A stretch of DNA of 64,000 bases from positions 372,001 through 436,000 of the forward strand of contig NZ_MQVV01000014.1 in NCBI RefSeq assembly GCF_002954355.1, written 5' to 3'. The translations under genes were made by a program, and so were the position numbers. The notes below the pieces were generated by a model. The model made no database searches and was not told where the DNA came from. It saw nothing but the letters and a program-made list of their open reading frames with translations. How positions within the stretch are numbered: the stretch's first letter is position 1; every line of letters begins with the position of its first letter. Shown here one piece after another: positions 26,610 to 36,146 of this stretch. The DNA comes from Nonlabens tegetincola (GTDB lineage: Bacteria; Bacteroidota; Bacteroidia; Flavobacteriales; Flavobacteriaceae).

Positions 26610-27527
26610 ATGAGGATTTTTATTTCATTATTATTTGTTTTTACCATTGCTACAACGACTGCTAGCGATAACCCACGTCAATATTTAAAGTTTATCGATG
26701 ACCTTAATGAAGATGTTGTTGTTCAAACCTGGGAATACATGAACGCTTATACGAATGGTGGTAGTCTAATTGAACTAAAATCCAATAGGAAAAGATTAGA
26801 AAACTATTTACTGCGAGCATTAAAAAAGGTTCAAAAACGTCCTACCGCACATGAGGATTTTAAAAATCAAGCCAAAGCCTACTTTGAAGGTAATCTGGCA
26901 ATCGTAAAAAAAGATTTATACGTTTTATTACGAAATAAGGAACTTAAAAAGGTTGAGGTAGATCCTTATGAATTACAATTAAATATACGTAGAGCTATTG
27001 TACAACTGCGCGTTGATTATGACAATGCCGTTCAAAACTTTGCTAGTGAACACAATTTACAACTAGAACTCAATAGGTCTGATGTGGCAATTGCGATGAA
27101 TACTACAATGGCTGCCTATGATTACTATCATCATTACAACATCCAGATTAAAAAATTAATTAATCTTGAACAGCAATATTGGACCGATTTACATAATAAA
27201 AGTGGCAACCAACTTAACTCTATAGAAAATCAATTGTGCCAGGCAAACCTTGATTTAATTGAAGTGCCTCAATTACTGAATAATGATTCATCTTTAGTTA
27301 CAGCTGCACAAGAATATATGAGTTATATACAAACATTGTGTGGTCAGGAACTTCAAGAAATTAAAAATTTCAAATTAATAGAAAGCACAGGCGATCGTAA
27401 AAAAATAGCTCAAGCAACTAGTGCTTATAATAAAGCTATCAAGGATGCCAATGATAAAAGAAGGAGTCAAATAACGCAATGGCAAAATAAAACAACAGCC
27501 TTTTTACAAAGACATGTAAAAATGTAA
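26610..27527 (+). CDS. Exported helical protein of unknown function
   Basis: A 305-residue protein with a signal peptide (MRIFISLLFVFTIATTTA, cleavage near residue 19). The rest is strongly helical and charged, with possible coiled-coil stretches (LENYLLRALKKVQKRPTA, QEIKNFKLIESTGD, and a lysine-rich C-terminus) and two cysteines at about 205 and 238 that could pair. It vaguely resembles family surface proteins described in other flavobacteria and Leptospira, but I cannot name it with confidence. The first codon follows a terminator hairpin with no visible promoter, so expression is puzzling. Convergent with the SUI1 gene, 2 bases apart. Confidence 0.6.
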   Translation: MRIFISLLFVFTIATTTASDNPRQYLKFIDDLNEDVVVQTWEYMNAYTNGGSLIELKSNRKRLENYLLRALKKVQKRPTAHEDFKNQAKAYFEGNLAIVKKDLYVLLRNKELKKVEVDPYELQLNIRRAIVQLRVDYDNAVQNFASEHNLQLELNRSDVAIAMNTTMAAYDYYHHYNIQIKKLINLEQQYWTDLHNKSGNQLNSIENQLCQANLDLIEVPQLLNNDSSLVTAAQEYMSYIQTLCGQELQEIKNFKLIESTGDRKKIAQATSAYNKAIKDANDKRRSQITQWQNKTTAFLQRHVKM

Positions 27528-27529
27528 AC

Positions 27530-27853
27530 CTATCCGCCTACTCGTTTAACCTTAAAGCCTTTGTCTTTAAGAATATCCATAATTCTATCTCTGTAATCAC
27601 CTTGAATTATGATTTCATCATTTTTAAAACTACCGCCTACTCCTAGAGTTGTTTTAATTTCTTTGGCTAATATTTTGAAGTCACTAGTCGCACCATTGTA
27701 GCCTGAAATAATGGTGTTTACTTTTCCTTTTCTCTTCTCAAACTTGCAGAGTAATGGATCATCTTGTAGCCAAACATTGCTTTCTGGTGCTTTTTCTTCC
27801 TCCTTATAATCGTGATCAGGAAATAGATTTTTAAGTTGATCTTGTAAGTCCAT
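27530..27853 (-). CDS. SUI1/eIF1-family translation factor (YciH-like)
   Basis: A 107-residue protein with the SUI1 fold: CKFEKRKGKVNTIISGYNG, KEIKTTLGVGGSFKNDEI and the C-terminal GDYRDRIMDILKDKGF, all typical of bacterial YciH. E. coli YciH influences initiation fidelity. It lies 2 bases after the MscS gene in a leftward unit and is cytoplasmic. Confidence 0.87.
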   Translation of the reverse strand: MDLQDQLKNLFPDHDYKEEEKAPESNVWLQDDPLLCKFEKRKGKVNTIISGYNGATSDFKILAKEIKTTLGVGGSFKNDEIIIQGDYRDRIMDILKDKGFKVKRVGG

Positions 27854-27855
27854 AA

Positions 27856-28407
27856 TTAAGTAGCTGTGGGATCGGTTTCATTTGTTATATCAAAGATAGA
27901 CTCTTTTCTTTGATGTAATATAGAAACGCCTTTTTGTAATAATAAGTTATTGGGGTAAGTTATTTCCTCACCTTCACTAGTTTCTAGTAGTGTATAAAAT
28001 CCTTTAATATCCTTAATGGTAGCGGTTACAGGTAGATCTTTATCATGAATACGCACTCTGTCACCTATCTTATAGGGAAAAGTAAAGTAAAGTATGAAGC
28101 TAGCAGTAACATTGCTCAAAATACTCCAGTTTGCAAATAAAGCAACACCTACAACGGCAAATGCACTACCTAGTGCTACCCAAAAACCATCGTTATTAAT
28201 ACCCCAAACAAGTATTATACTTATCAAACACAAGGTCCAAAGTATATAACCAAAATACCTGCTTACGTATTGCTTGCGCAATTCTGATCTTGATACGCGC
28301 TCTGATATTTTTGAAGCACTCCATATAATCAATCTATGGGTAACAATCCCTAAGATAACGATGATTACAGTGATTATAAATTCCTCTTTTTTTAATAGTT
28401 CGATCAT
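27856..28407 (-). CDS. Small MscS-family mechanosensitive channel
   Basis: A 183-residue protein with three predicted helices (about 10-30, 52-72 and 80-105), the third carrying the pore pattern AVVGVALFANWSILSNVTAS, then a beta domain (IGDRVRIHDKDLPVTATIKD) as in MscS. It is shorter than E. coli MscS (286 residues) and lacks much of the C-terminal cage. It should release solutes on osmotic downshift. Start overlaps the preceding lipoprotein gene by 4 bases. Confidence 0.85.
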   Translation of the reverse strand: MIELLKKEEFIITVIIVILGIVTHRLIIWSASKISERVSRSELRKQYVSRYFGYILWTLCLISIILVWGINNDGFWVALGSAFAVVGVALFANWSILSNVTASFILYFTFPYKIGDRVRIHDKDLPVTATIKDIKGFYTLLETSEGEEITYPNNLLLQKGVSILHQRKESIFDITNETDPTAT

Positions 28408-29315
28408 AGTTGCAAACTGTCCCTTAAGTGTGCGAATTTATTAGAGTTTTTATTCCAATAATCGGTTTTTATCGTTTTTTTAAGGCTGGCCGTACTTACC
28501 ATAGGAATTTGATTATCCATGTAGCGTTCCATCCAGTTTAATATCCTGAACGGAAACTCTTTTTCAGTTTTATAAGCAATAGTTCTATTGATTTCAGGAT
28601 AATTTACACTGTATAAATATCCATCTGGTAATTCTCTAAGTTTGGCTATCGCCTCCATTGGTTCGGCATCTATATGCTTAAGCCTTAAAAATTCTGCACT
28701 AGGCACGATATTAAGGGTGTCTACTGGCATTTTCAATGGTCCTAATCTCAATTGACTAGGAATTTGATTTTCAAGTAGTGCGCTCTCTATTTGGAAACTT
28801 TTATTGCCTTCACTTTGAAAATAAGAATGCAATTGAACATCATATGACGTATTGTTCTCATTGAATTGCATATAAGTATGACCGCACCATTCTTGAATTG
28901 AAGCTGCAACTTTGATAGCATTACCTTCAAAATCTAAAGGTAAAAATGTACTGCTCATCATTTTATAAGGATAAATACCAGTATTAAAATCCCTTGTTGC
29001 ATTAAGTTTAAGGACTGAATAATTATCATCTTTAATACGATCAGCTTTAATTTGGTCCTTAGAATCAAACGGTTCAGTTACATAGATTAATACTGCTGTA
29101 CCTTGTCTCATTTCTCCATAACGTGCTTGATTCAACTCATAACTAGAAATTTCTGCGGTACCATCAAACCAGTAAGATTTAAAATTTTCATCTAAAGAAC
29201 GAGATTGTCTTTTTGATTTTGTCGGAGTACTGACTTCATCGGTAGTTGATGTTTCTTTCTCAGTTTGACAAGAAATAAGTGTTGCGACTAGTACATATAA
29301 ATAAAAAAACTTCAT
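28404..29315 (-). CDS. Lipoprotein of unknown function
   Basis: A 303-residue protein with lipoprotein signal LISC (Cys16) and a polar linker. The mature part includes ARYGEMRQGTAVLIYVTEPF and SIQEWCGHTYMQFNENN. Homologues in flavobacteria are, from memory, often labelled 'septum formation inhibitor Maf', but nothing here resembles the Maf nucleotide pyrophosphatase fold, so that label is doubtful. The start codon sits inside a 12-bp hairpin followed by T7 (29307-29342). It heads the lipoprotein-mscS-SUI1 unit. Confidence 0.7.
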   Translation of the reverse strand: MKFFYLYVLVATLISCQTEKETSTTDEVSTPTKSKRQSRSLDENFKSYWFDGTAEISSYELNQARYGEMRQGTAVLIYVTEPFDSKDQIKADRIKDDNYSVLKLNATRDFNTGIYPYKMMSSTFLPLDFEGNAIKVAASIQEWCGHTYMQFNENNTSYDVQLHSYFQSEGNKSFQIESALLENQIPSQLRLGPLKMPVDTLNIVPSAEFLRLKHIDAEPMEAIAKLRELPDGYLYSVNYPEINRTIAYKTEKEFPFRILNWMERYMDNQIPMVSTASLKKTIKTDYWNKNSNKFAHLRDSLQL

Positions 29316-29342
29316 AACCTTTTTTTCAAAGTTATGAAGTTT
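29307..29342 (-). promoter_or_regulatory. Hairpin enclosing a start codon (attenuator-like)
   Basis: Perfect 12-base arms (29307-29318 and 29331-29342) with a 12-base loop. On the minus strand the ATG at 29315 lies in the 3' arm and is followed by seven T, so the structure looks like an intrinsic terminator built over the start codon. Confidence 0.6.
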
Positions 29343-29360
29343 GCGATTAATAGGTGTTAA

Positions 29361-29375
29361 GCTTTCGCGAAAGCG
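29361..29375. repeat. Palindromic repeat, copy 7
   Basis: Fifteen of 16 bases, perfect core, intergenic between two leftward genes, 19 bases from the start-codon hairpin at 29307-29342. Confidence 0.95.
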
Positions 29376-29389
29376 AAACGTAAAAATAA

Positions 29390-30898
29390 TTATTGGGATC
29401 TTATTAGAATATATACGTTCCTTAAAGCAATATTATTACTTCCTACCCAAGAATGTAATTTAATATCTTGTGCGGACAAACCTGCATTAAAAGGTTCCCA
29501 AGGGCTTGTTGCGATTGTTTCTGTATTTCCAAATCCATCATCAAAAGTATTAGAATATGTCCACGCAGAACTAGAAGTTATGGGAAAATTATCAGTTGTT
29601 GTAGTAGTCGATCTTAATTGAAAGTTTGCAGTTGAAGCATTGTTGTTTCGATACCTAACCACCATTTTAATTTCTATATTTCCTAGACTGTTATATAATG
29701 TAGGCTCTAGCGCAGCGTTTGTCAAATTAATATTTTGACCAGAAGTATTGTTAATTACATAACCAGTTCCATCATGTTGCGTATATAATTGAATCGTTGA
29801 GAAAGGTCTGATAGTTGGAGAAATTGTTATTGAATTACTTACCTCGCTTACAGTTATTCCATTGCCACCTGTTATTGTGGCTGTTTCAGATCCTGTTGTG
29901 TTACTTGTTATGGTTGCTGTATTTACACCGCTATTATCAACAGTTAAAACTCCTTCATTGGTAGCACTAGCATCTGCTTCGTTTTGCCAACTAGCGTTTC
30001 CGCTTCCATCAGTAGTAAGAACTTGTCCAGCAGTACCATCCACCGTAGGTAATTCATATCCATCGGTATCAGCTTCATTCCTTATGGCAAATCTATCACC
30101 TGAAAAATACCCGGAATAGGCATTACTGGATCCATCATTAATTGCCTGAGAATATATCCCGTATCTCACTCCTGTACTTGTTGAATTACCACTAACTGTT
30201 CTAATTCCATAAATAGTGCCTGCAGATGTGGATCCCGTATCGATATTGTTATTAATACCATAACTAGTAGCAGTGCTTGATGAATTTATCTCTGTAAGAT
30301 TATTTAGCCCTATATGTGTACCATCTCCACTGCTTGATATTTCATTATTAATTCCTACTTTATTTCCTCTTGCAGAACTTGTGTTGTTTACGTTTATGGA
30401 AAACGTATTGGAAGAAAGGGCACTACTAGAATGTCTATTAGTTATGGATAATGTGGTGCGATCTTCAGAAGCTAGAGCTCCTTGGTTTTCAATACTCACA
30501 ACACTTGCAGGTACTCCATCGTTACCGAAGCGCGTTCTTCCCGATCTAAATATTTCTGAAGTTGTAGCGGTGGCATTAGTAGTTGTTCCACTGTCAAAAA
30601 ATGCAGCAGTACCGCTGGATAAATCAGTTACGTTTTGGTAGGCACTACCATTACTAAAATAAAATCCTATTGGGTTTGAGCCGTCCACAGTGTCTAAGTA
30701 AATTATGGTACCAGCAGGAGCAGCTGGTGAAGGTATATTACTTACTCTAGGGACCATAATTCCATTAAATTCTCCTGGCCCTAACGATGTACTTGCTTCA
30801 ACTTGTAAGTCAGTTACTGGTGTTGCTGTACCTATTCCTACTTGACCTGTAACCGAGTAGCTGATAGCTATTAAAAATATGAGTAAAAACTGTTTCAT
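29390..30898 (-). CDS. Putative secreted adhesin-like protein with GIGT head
   Basis: A 502-residue exported protein (signal to about residue 18). The mature N-terminus begins QVGIGTATPVTDLQVEAST, a head motif common to many Bacteroidota surface and phage-tail-like proteins. The middle is Ser/Thr/Asn-rich with short repeats (TATSYGINNNIDTGS, ASATNEGVLTVDNSGVN, TATITGGNGITV) resembling tail-fibre or autotransporter stalks, and the C-terminal 130 residues look like a beta-rich head. No T9SS tail is seen. A cell-surface or binding protein is likely. Confidence 0.65.
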   Translation of the reverse strand: MKQFLLIFLIAISYSVTGQVGIGTATPVTDLQVEASTSLGPGEFNGIMVPRVSNIPSPAAPAGTIIYLDTVDGSNPIGFYFSNGSAYQNVTDLSSGTAAFFDSGTTTNATATTSEIFRSGRTRFGNDGVPASVVSIENQGALASEDRTTLSITNRHSSSALSSNTFSINVNNTSSARGNKVGINNEISSSGDGTHIGLNNLTEINSSSTATSYGINNNIDTGSTSAGTIYGIRTVSGNSTSTGVRYGIYSQAINDGSSNAYSGYFSGDRFAIRNEADTDGYELPTVDGTAGQVLTTDGSGNASWQNEADASATNEGVLTVDNSGVNTATITSNTTGSETATITGGNGITVSEVSNSITISPTIRPFSTIQLYTQHDGTGYVINNTSGQNINLTNAALEPTLYNSLGNIEIKMVVRYRNNNASTANFQLRSTTTTTDNFPITSSSAWTYSNTFDDGFGNTETIATSPWEPFNAGLSAQDIKLHSWVGSNNIALRNVYILIRSQ

Positions 30899-30969
30899 AT
30901 CTGATTTATTAAGAGCCTTAAATTAATCAGTTTATTACTACTATATTTTTTAGGTTGACTGCTTACAGA

Positions 30970-31004
30970 CAAAAAATGCTTTACATCTTAAAAAATAGAT
31001 GTAA
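30970..31004 (-). terminator. Probable terminator downstream of uvrB
   Basis: Stem TTACATCT / AGATGTAA with 8-base loop. On the minus strand it is followed by a T-rich run (ATTTTTTG), giving a weak intrinsic terminator between uvrB and the adhesin-like gene. Confidence 0.5.
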
Positions 31005-31040
31005 GGTTTAAATAATCGTTAATATATAGCTATCAGTAAG

Positions 31041-33038
31041 TTAAGAACTTGCTTTTTCTTGATACATCTTAAGTTGGTCTCGTAATCTAGCAGCTTCCAT
31101 GAAGTCCAATTCTTTGGCAGCTTTCTCCATCGCCTTGCGTGTATCTCTTACTTTTTTGTCTAATTGCTCTTTTGATAAGTATTCAGCTTCTTCTTCAGCT
31201 GCTTGTTGAGTGAGCACTTCTTCAATGGCATAGCTAGCAGCATTTTTACGAGCAATAGTATTGTCCAATGATTTTTTGATCGCAGTTGGAGTTAGACCAT
31301 TTTCTTCGTTATAGGCAATTTGCTTGCTACGTCTATATTCCGTTTCATCAATAGTTTTTTGCATGCTATCAGTGATTTTGTCCGCATATAGGATGGCTAG
31401 ACCATTTACATTACGAGCAGCACGACCAATAGTTTGTGTTAAAGATCGATTGTTTCTTAAAAACCCTTCTTTATCAGCATCAAGTATAGCAACTAATGAT
31501 ACTTCTGGTAAATCTAATCCTTCTCTTAATAGGTTTACACCAATCAACACATCAAATAGACCTCTTCTTAAATCGCTCATTATCTCTACACGTTCTAGCG
31601 TGTCGACATCACTGTGAATATAGCGACATCGCACACGTATACGAGTGAGATACTTTGTCAATTCTTCTGCCATTCGTTTTGTAAGAGTAGTAACCAGTAC
31701 ACGTTCATCACGTTCTTCTCTCAGTCGAATTTCCTCGACAAGATCATCTATTTGATTTTGACTAGGACGCACTTCAATTATTGGATCTAATAGTCCCGTA
31801 GGTCTTATGATTTGCTCTACATAAATTCCTTCGGTTTTTTCAAGTTCATAATCAGCAGGCGTCGCACTTACATATAATACTTGATTTTGAAGAGCTTCAA
31901 ACTCTTCAAATTTCAAAGGTCTGTTATCCATCGCCGCTGGTAGTCTAAAACCATAATCAACTAGGTTTTCTTTTCTAGACCTATCACCACCGTACATAGC
32001 ACCTACTTGAGGAACACTTACATGGCTTTCATCAATAATCATCAAATAATCGTCTGGGAAATAATCTAGTAAACAAAAGGGTCTAGTTCCTGGTAATCGA
32101 CCATCTAAATAACGACTGTAATTTTCGATACCCGAGCAATAACCTAATTCTCTGATCATTTCAAGGTCAAATTCTGTGCGTTCCTGTAAACGTTTAGCTT
32201 CAAGGGGTTTACCTATTTCTTTAAAATAGTCAACTTGTTTAACTAGATCTTCTTGAATTTGATGAATAGCATTTTGTAGTACATCAGGTGATGTCACAAA
32301 CATATTAGCTGGGTAAATAGTTATCTGATTAAATTTCTCTAAAACATTTCCATTTACCGGATCAAATCTCTCGATTTCTTCAATTTCATCTCCGAAAAAA
32401 TGAATTCTAAACGCAGTGTCTGCATAACTAGGGAAGACATCTAGCGTATCACCTTTTACCCTGAAATTCCCACGATTAAAATCGGCAGTAGTACGAGAGT
32501 ATAAACTTTGTACCAGCATTTGTAATAGCTTGGTTCTAGGAATTTCTTGATCTTGTTTTAATCTGATTACATTTTTTTGGAATTCTACGGGATTACCTAT
32601 ACCATACAAACAAGATACCGATGCTACAACAATTATATCTCGCCTTCCAGATAGTAAAGATGAGGTAGTGCTCAATCGCATTTTTTCAATTTCCTCGTTG
32701 ATAGATAGGTCCTTCTCAATATAAGTACCACTCGTAGGTATAAAAGCCTCAGGCTGGTAATAATCATAATAGGAAACAAAGTATTCTACAGCATTTTCAG
32801 GAAAAAAAGCTTTGAATTCTGAGTATAATTGAGCAGCGAGTGTTTTATTATGACACAAAACTAGGGTAGGGCGTTGAGTTTTTTCAACCACGTTTGCAGC
32901 AGTAAATGTTTTTCCACTTCCTGTAACACCTAGTAGGGTTTGATATCGTTCTCCTGAATTAATTCCATCGGCCAATTTTTTAATGGCTTGTGGTTGATCT
33001 CCAGTTGGCGAAAAGTCTGATACTATTTTGAAGTCCAT
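31041..33038 (-). CDS. uvrB: Excinuclease ABC subunit B
   Basis: UvrB is the damage-verifying helicase of nucleotide excision repair. The 665-residue protein has Walker A LLGVTGSGKTFTAANVVEK, the beta-hairpin YYDYYQPEAFIPTSGTYIEK, the DESH motif IIDESHVSVPQVGAMYGGD, motif VI TIGRAARNVNGLAILYAD, and a C-terminal UVR domain (about 630-660). Length matches the family. Stands alone in the region with its own 5' gap carrying a palindrome. Confidence 0.97.
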   Translation of the reverse strand: MDFKIVSDFSPTGDQPQAIKKLADGINSGERYQTLLGVTGSGKTFTAANVVEKTQRPTLVLCHNKTLAAQLYSEFKAFFPENAVEYFVSYYDYYQPEAFIPTSGTYIEKDLSINEEIEKMRLSTTSSLLSGRRDIIVVASVSCLYGIGNPVEFQKNVIRLKQDQEIPRTKLLQMLVQSLYSRTTADFNRGNFRVKGDTLDVFPSYADTAFRIHFFGDEIEEIERFDPVNGNVLEKFNQITIYPANMFVTSPDVLQNAIHQIQEDLVKQVDYFKEIGKPLEAKRLQERTEFDLEMIRELGYCSGIENYSRYLDGRLPGTRPFCLLDYFPDDYLMIIDESHVSVPQVGAMYGGDRSRKENLVDYGFRLPAAMDNRPLKFEEFEALQNQVLYVSATPADYELEKTEGIYVEQIIRPTGLLDPIIEVRPSQNQIDDLVEEIRLREERDERVLVTTLTKRMAEELTKYLTRIRVRCRYIHSDVDTLERVEIMSDLRRGLFDVLIGVNLLREGLDLPEVSLVAILDADKEGFLRNNRSLTQTIGRAARNVNGLAILYADKITDSMQKTIDETEYRRSKQIAYNEENGLTPTAIKKSLDNTIARKNAASYAIEEVLTQQAAEEEAEYLSKEQLDKKVRDTRKAMEKAAKELDFMEAARLRDQLKMYQEKASS

Positions 33039-33065
33039 AATGTAAAACTAAGATTTTTATGAGTA

Positions 33066-33081
33066 CGCTTTCGCGAAAGCG
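33066..33081. repeat. Palindromic repeat, copy 8
   Basis: Full 16-mer, intergenic, 28 bases upstream of the uvrB start. Confidence 0.95.
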
Positions 33082-33110
33082 TAATTAAAATAATCCTAAC
33101 AAAAATGTAA

Positions 33111-36071
33111 TTATCTGATGAGTGAAAAATGACCTTTAAAGGAGCGTCCATCTGCCAGTTCAACTAAGTACCAATAATCCGTACTAGGCATAGGATTGTT
33201 ATTATAAGTGCCGTCCCATCCTACACCTAGTGGATTCAATTGTTTGAGCAGTTTACCGAACCGGTCAAAGATGTAAATATTTGCATCTGGCTCCGTTTCA
33301 ATCGCGGTTACTTGCCAGTAGTCGTGAAAACCATCTTCATTTGGAGTGAAGTAAGGTGGAGCAGCTACAATTGTTGCAGGAACTGTTAATGTATTACAGG
33401 TAGTTTGAGAGCGTACTGTAATCGTATAAAATCCAGGTAACAAATTCGTAAAAATTGGACTGTCCTGAAATATAAAATTATCTATACTGTATTGCCACGG
33501 TCCATCTCCTGTTACATCGATCCTGATGCTATTGGAACGTATTGTAAATTGCTCAATTTCTACGGATTCTAGTTGGGTGAGATCGTAATGAGCTATACTG
33601 GTTGAGATACTATCGGTACATCCATTATTATCAATTCCTGTTACCGAATAGATTCCTGGTAGAGTAGTGGTTATACTGCGAGTGGTTTCACCATTACTCC
33701 ATAAATAGGAATCAAAATTGTTGCTGGCTGTTAAGGTTACTTCATCGTCTGGACAGGTTACAACTGGATCTGTTATTGTAATAACGGGTTTTTCGTTTAC
33801 GACAATAGTAAATGGTTGTGTGTCTATACAGGTAATTGGACCGTTGTTTGCTAATCGTATATAAATTTGTTCATTTGCCTGTGTGTTTTGATAGTTATCT
33901 GGTAACGCGTTACTATTACTCAAAGCGCTAGCTTGATCAGGATGAAAACTTACATCCCAGTTAGAAGCAGTACTACTCAAAATTTGATCACGAATAGTGG
34001 TTAAATCAAAAATTTCAATTCCATCTCTAGAGTTATCATCACAAACCTCGTAATCATTTATAAATGGTATTTGTGGTTCTTCAATAAGCTCGAAGTCAAA
34101 GGATATAATTTCAAAGCAAGAAGTGAAATCGCTATTTTCTATGCGGGCATAGAAAGGTGAGTTTGTTGCATTAAGTATATGAAAATAAGGAAGCTCATTA
34201 ATTCTATTTTGAGCATCATTATTTGATGAGTAAAAACTGATATTAAAATCTATGGGATTTTGGGATCCTAGTATCTCACTAGCGGCTTGAGTGAAATCTA
34301 TTGTCTCGATTCCATCATTTCCTATATCACATGTGTATTGTGTTTGAATAGGATTTGCAATTGGCGAATTAACTACATTAAATTCAAAACTTGTTACATC
34401 ATAACAGCCGTTAGAGTTTAAGTTGTCTAATCTTACATAATAGGTACCTGCGGTTAATTGAGTATTAGGCGCAATAGAGTTAAAATCTTGCTGAGCTTCA
34501 GTTAAGTTGTAGTGTAAAGAGATTTCAAGATTATTGGATGTATTATTTTGAAGCACTTGTTGCGATACCAGGGAGAAGTCTATTGTAGCTAAACCATCAT
34601 TTGAGAGGTCATCGCACACAATTATATCATTAATTGTACCTGCATTGGGTTGGTTCACTACAGTAATGGTATCAATTATTGTAAAAGTTTCAAGAGGCGT
34701 TGTTATTGTTAAACTTACTTGGTAATCGCCTGGGTTTACAAATGTATGGGTCGGATTTATTACAGTACTAGTATTAGTACTGCTAGTTGAATCACCAAAA
34801 TCCCACCACAATGTTGTGTTTGGACAAGTTGCCAAAGCATCTGCTGTGAATTGGGTAGGATTGCCACTACAGCCTTCTACAAAAGAAAAACGTGGTGTAA
34901 AAAAAGCATTATAAAAGGGTGGTAATCCTTCATTTACATTGGTGCCAGGAGCAAGGCTGACTCCATTAAGAATAAATGCAGCACTTGCTCCTAAGTTGTT
35001 AGGTTGATCAATTACGCTTAAATAGTTTTTTAAATCATTTGAATAGTAAATTTTACCATCTGGACCAATTTGCAAAGCACCTCTAGAAACATCATCGGTT
35101 GAGTCCAAAGGATCTGTTTGATATATAGTAATAGGATTTGATTGGTAATTAGATGAAGTTGTATCGTATTGAAGTAGCGTGCGTTCACCAAACACACCAT
35201 TTTGAGCTGTATTCAAATCCAAATAGAATAACCTAGAGTCCAAGCTAAATTCACCACCATAAGCCAATAGATTAGAAGGAAAACTAAGTTCGGTGGGATT
35301 GGTAACACTACCGTTAGTAGTGTCAAAATCAAAAATAAAGGCACCTGTTCCCAGATTGTTGGCAGGTGTTCCATTAGGTAAAAATTGATTCATTAAGGCT
35401 ATTTTACTGCCATCAGGAGCAATTTTTAAATATCCACGTCTATCTTCAACTCTTGTGGAAGGACTGTTACTTACAATCACATTGTTATCTAATCCTTGCG
35501 GAGTTAACTTAAAAGCATAAAATGAATCAAAAATACCGGTATTAAAATTTGATTCGGCATAGGAGATTATCCACGCATCTCGACCATTACTGTGGGCACT
35601 TGCTGTAACTTTTTCAGAAGAATCAGGTAACAAATTGATGTTTTTTTGAGATGGTATAACAGCTCCTAATCCATTATCTAATAGCATGTCTACAACACTA
35701 TAATTTAAACCAGTAACAGGATTAAAATCACCAACAGTAAAGATGTAATAGAGGTTTTCATTCTCGGGCATTGGAATAATTATTCCAGATTGTGTACTGC
35801 TGGGGTCACCTAGTAGTCCAGAACCATTGAGCATGACTTGATGATTGCGATTCCAGATTGTTATTCCGTCTGTATAGAATAATAAATTTCCACAAGCGTC
35901 ACTTATGGTTGCGCAACCTTCCGTAGTATCCAATTGCCCTAGGTCATTTGCGACAGGAGAACCACTATTGAAATCTAAACCAGCATTGGAACCAAAAAAC
36001 CACCAATTAGCCTGATTTTGTGCATTAATGAAGCAAGCAAAAAAAAGTATCAAAAAAAGTAGCTTTTTCAT
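33111..36071 (-). CDS. Large T9SS type B surface protein with PKD domain
   Basis: A 986-residue secreted protein: signal peptide (about 1-17), an N-terminal beta-propeller-like region (about 20-390), a PKD domain (WWDFGDSTSSTNTSTV, PTHTFVNPGDYQVSLTI; about 425-470), then three tandem repeats of about 90-95 residues, each opening with a CD....DG....D motif (VCDDLSNDGLATIDFS, TCDIGNDGIETIDFT, VCDDNSRDGIEIFDLT). It ends in a type B sorting domain: PNEDGFHDYWQVTAIE, IFDRFGKLL and WDGTYNNNPMPSTDYWYLV. It is probably exported through T9SS to the cell surface. The repeats look calcium-binding and may mediate adhesion or gliding. Confidence 0.88.
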   Translation of the reverse strand: MKKLLFLILFFACFINAQNQANWWFFGSNAGLDFNSGSPVANDLGQLDTTEGCATISDACGNLLFYTDGITIWNRNHQVMLNGSGLLGDPSSTQSGIIIPMPENENLYYIFTVGDFNPVTGLNYSVVDMLLDNGLGAVIPSQKNINLLPDSSEKVTASAHSNGRDAWIISYAESNFNTGIFDSFYAFKLTPQGLDNNVIVSNSPSTRVEDRRGYLKIAPDGSKIALMNQFLPNGTPANNLGTGAFIFDFDTTNGSVTNPTELSFPSNLLAYGGEFSLDSRLFYLDLNTAQNGVFGERTLLQYDTTSSNYQSNPITIYQTDPLDSTDDVSRGALQIGPDGKIYYSNDLKNYLSVIDQPNNLGASAAFILNGVSLAPGTNVNEGLPPFYNAFFTPRFSFVEGCSGNPTQFTADALATCPNTTLWWDFGDSTSSTNTSTVINPTHTFVNPGDYQVSLTITTPLETFTIIDTITVVNQPNAGTINDIIVCDDLSNDGLATIDFSLVSQQVLQNNTSNNLEISLHYNLTEAQQDFNSIAPNTQLTAGTYYVRLDNLNSNGCYDVTSFEFNVVNSPIANPIQTQYTCDIGNDGIETIDFTQAASEILGSQNPIDFNISFYSSNNDAQNRINELPYFHILNATNSPFYARIENSDFTSCFEIISFDFELIEEPQIPFINDYEVCDDNSRDGIEIFDLTTIRDQILSSTASNWDVSFHPDQASALSNSNALPDNYQNTQANEQIYIRLANNGPITCIDTQPFTIVVNEKPVITITDPVVTCPDDEVTLTASNNFDSYLWSNGETTRSITTTLPGIYSVTGIDNNGCTDSISTSIAHYDLTQLESVEIEQFTIRSNSIRIDVTGDGPWQYSIDNFIFQDSPIFTNLLPGFYTITVRSQTTCNTLTVPATIVAAPPYFTPNEDGFHDYWQVTAIETEPDANIYIFDRFGKLLKQLNPLGVGWDGTYNNNPMPSTDYWYLVELADGRSFKGHFSLIR

Positions 36072-36089
36072 ACTTTAAAAATACGCTAA

Positions 36090-36120
36090 TAAAAAATGCC
36101 TTCAAATTATTGAAGGCATT
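36090..36120 (-). terminator. Terminator downstream of ilvE
   Basis: Arms AATGCCTTCAA / TTGAAGGCATT with loop ATTA. On the minus strand followed by TTTTTT, so it ends ilvE before the surface-protein gene. Confidence 0.85.
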
Positions 36121-36146
36121 ACATGTGTATAAGATAAAAAGCACTT

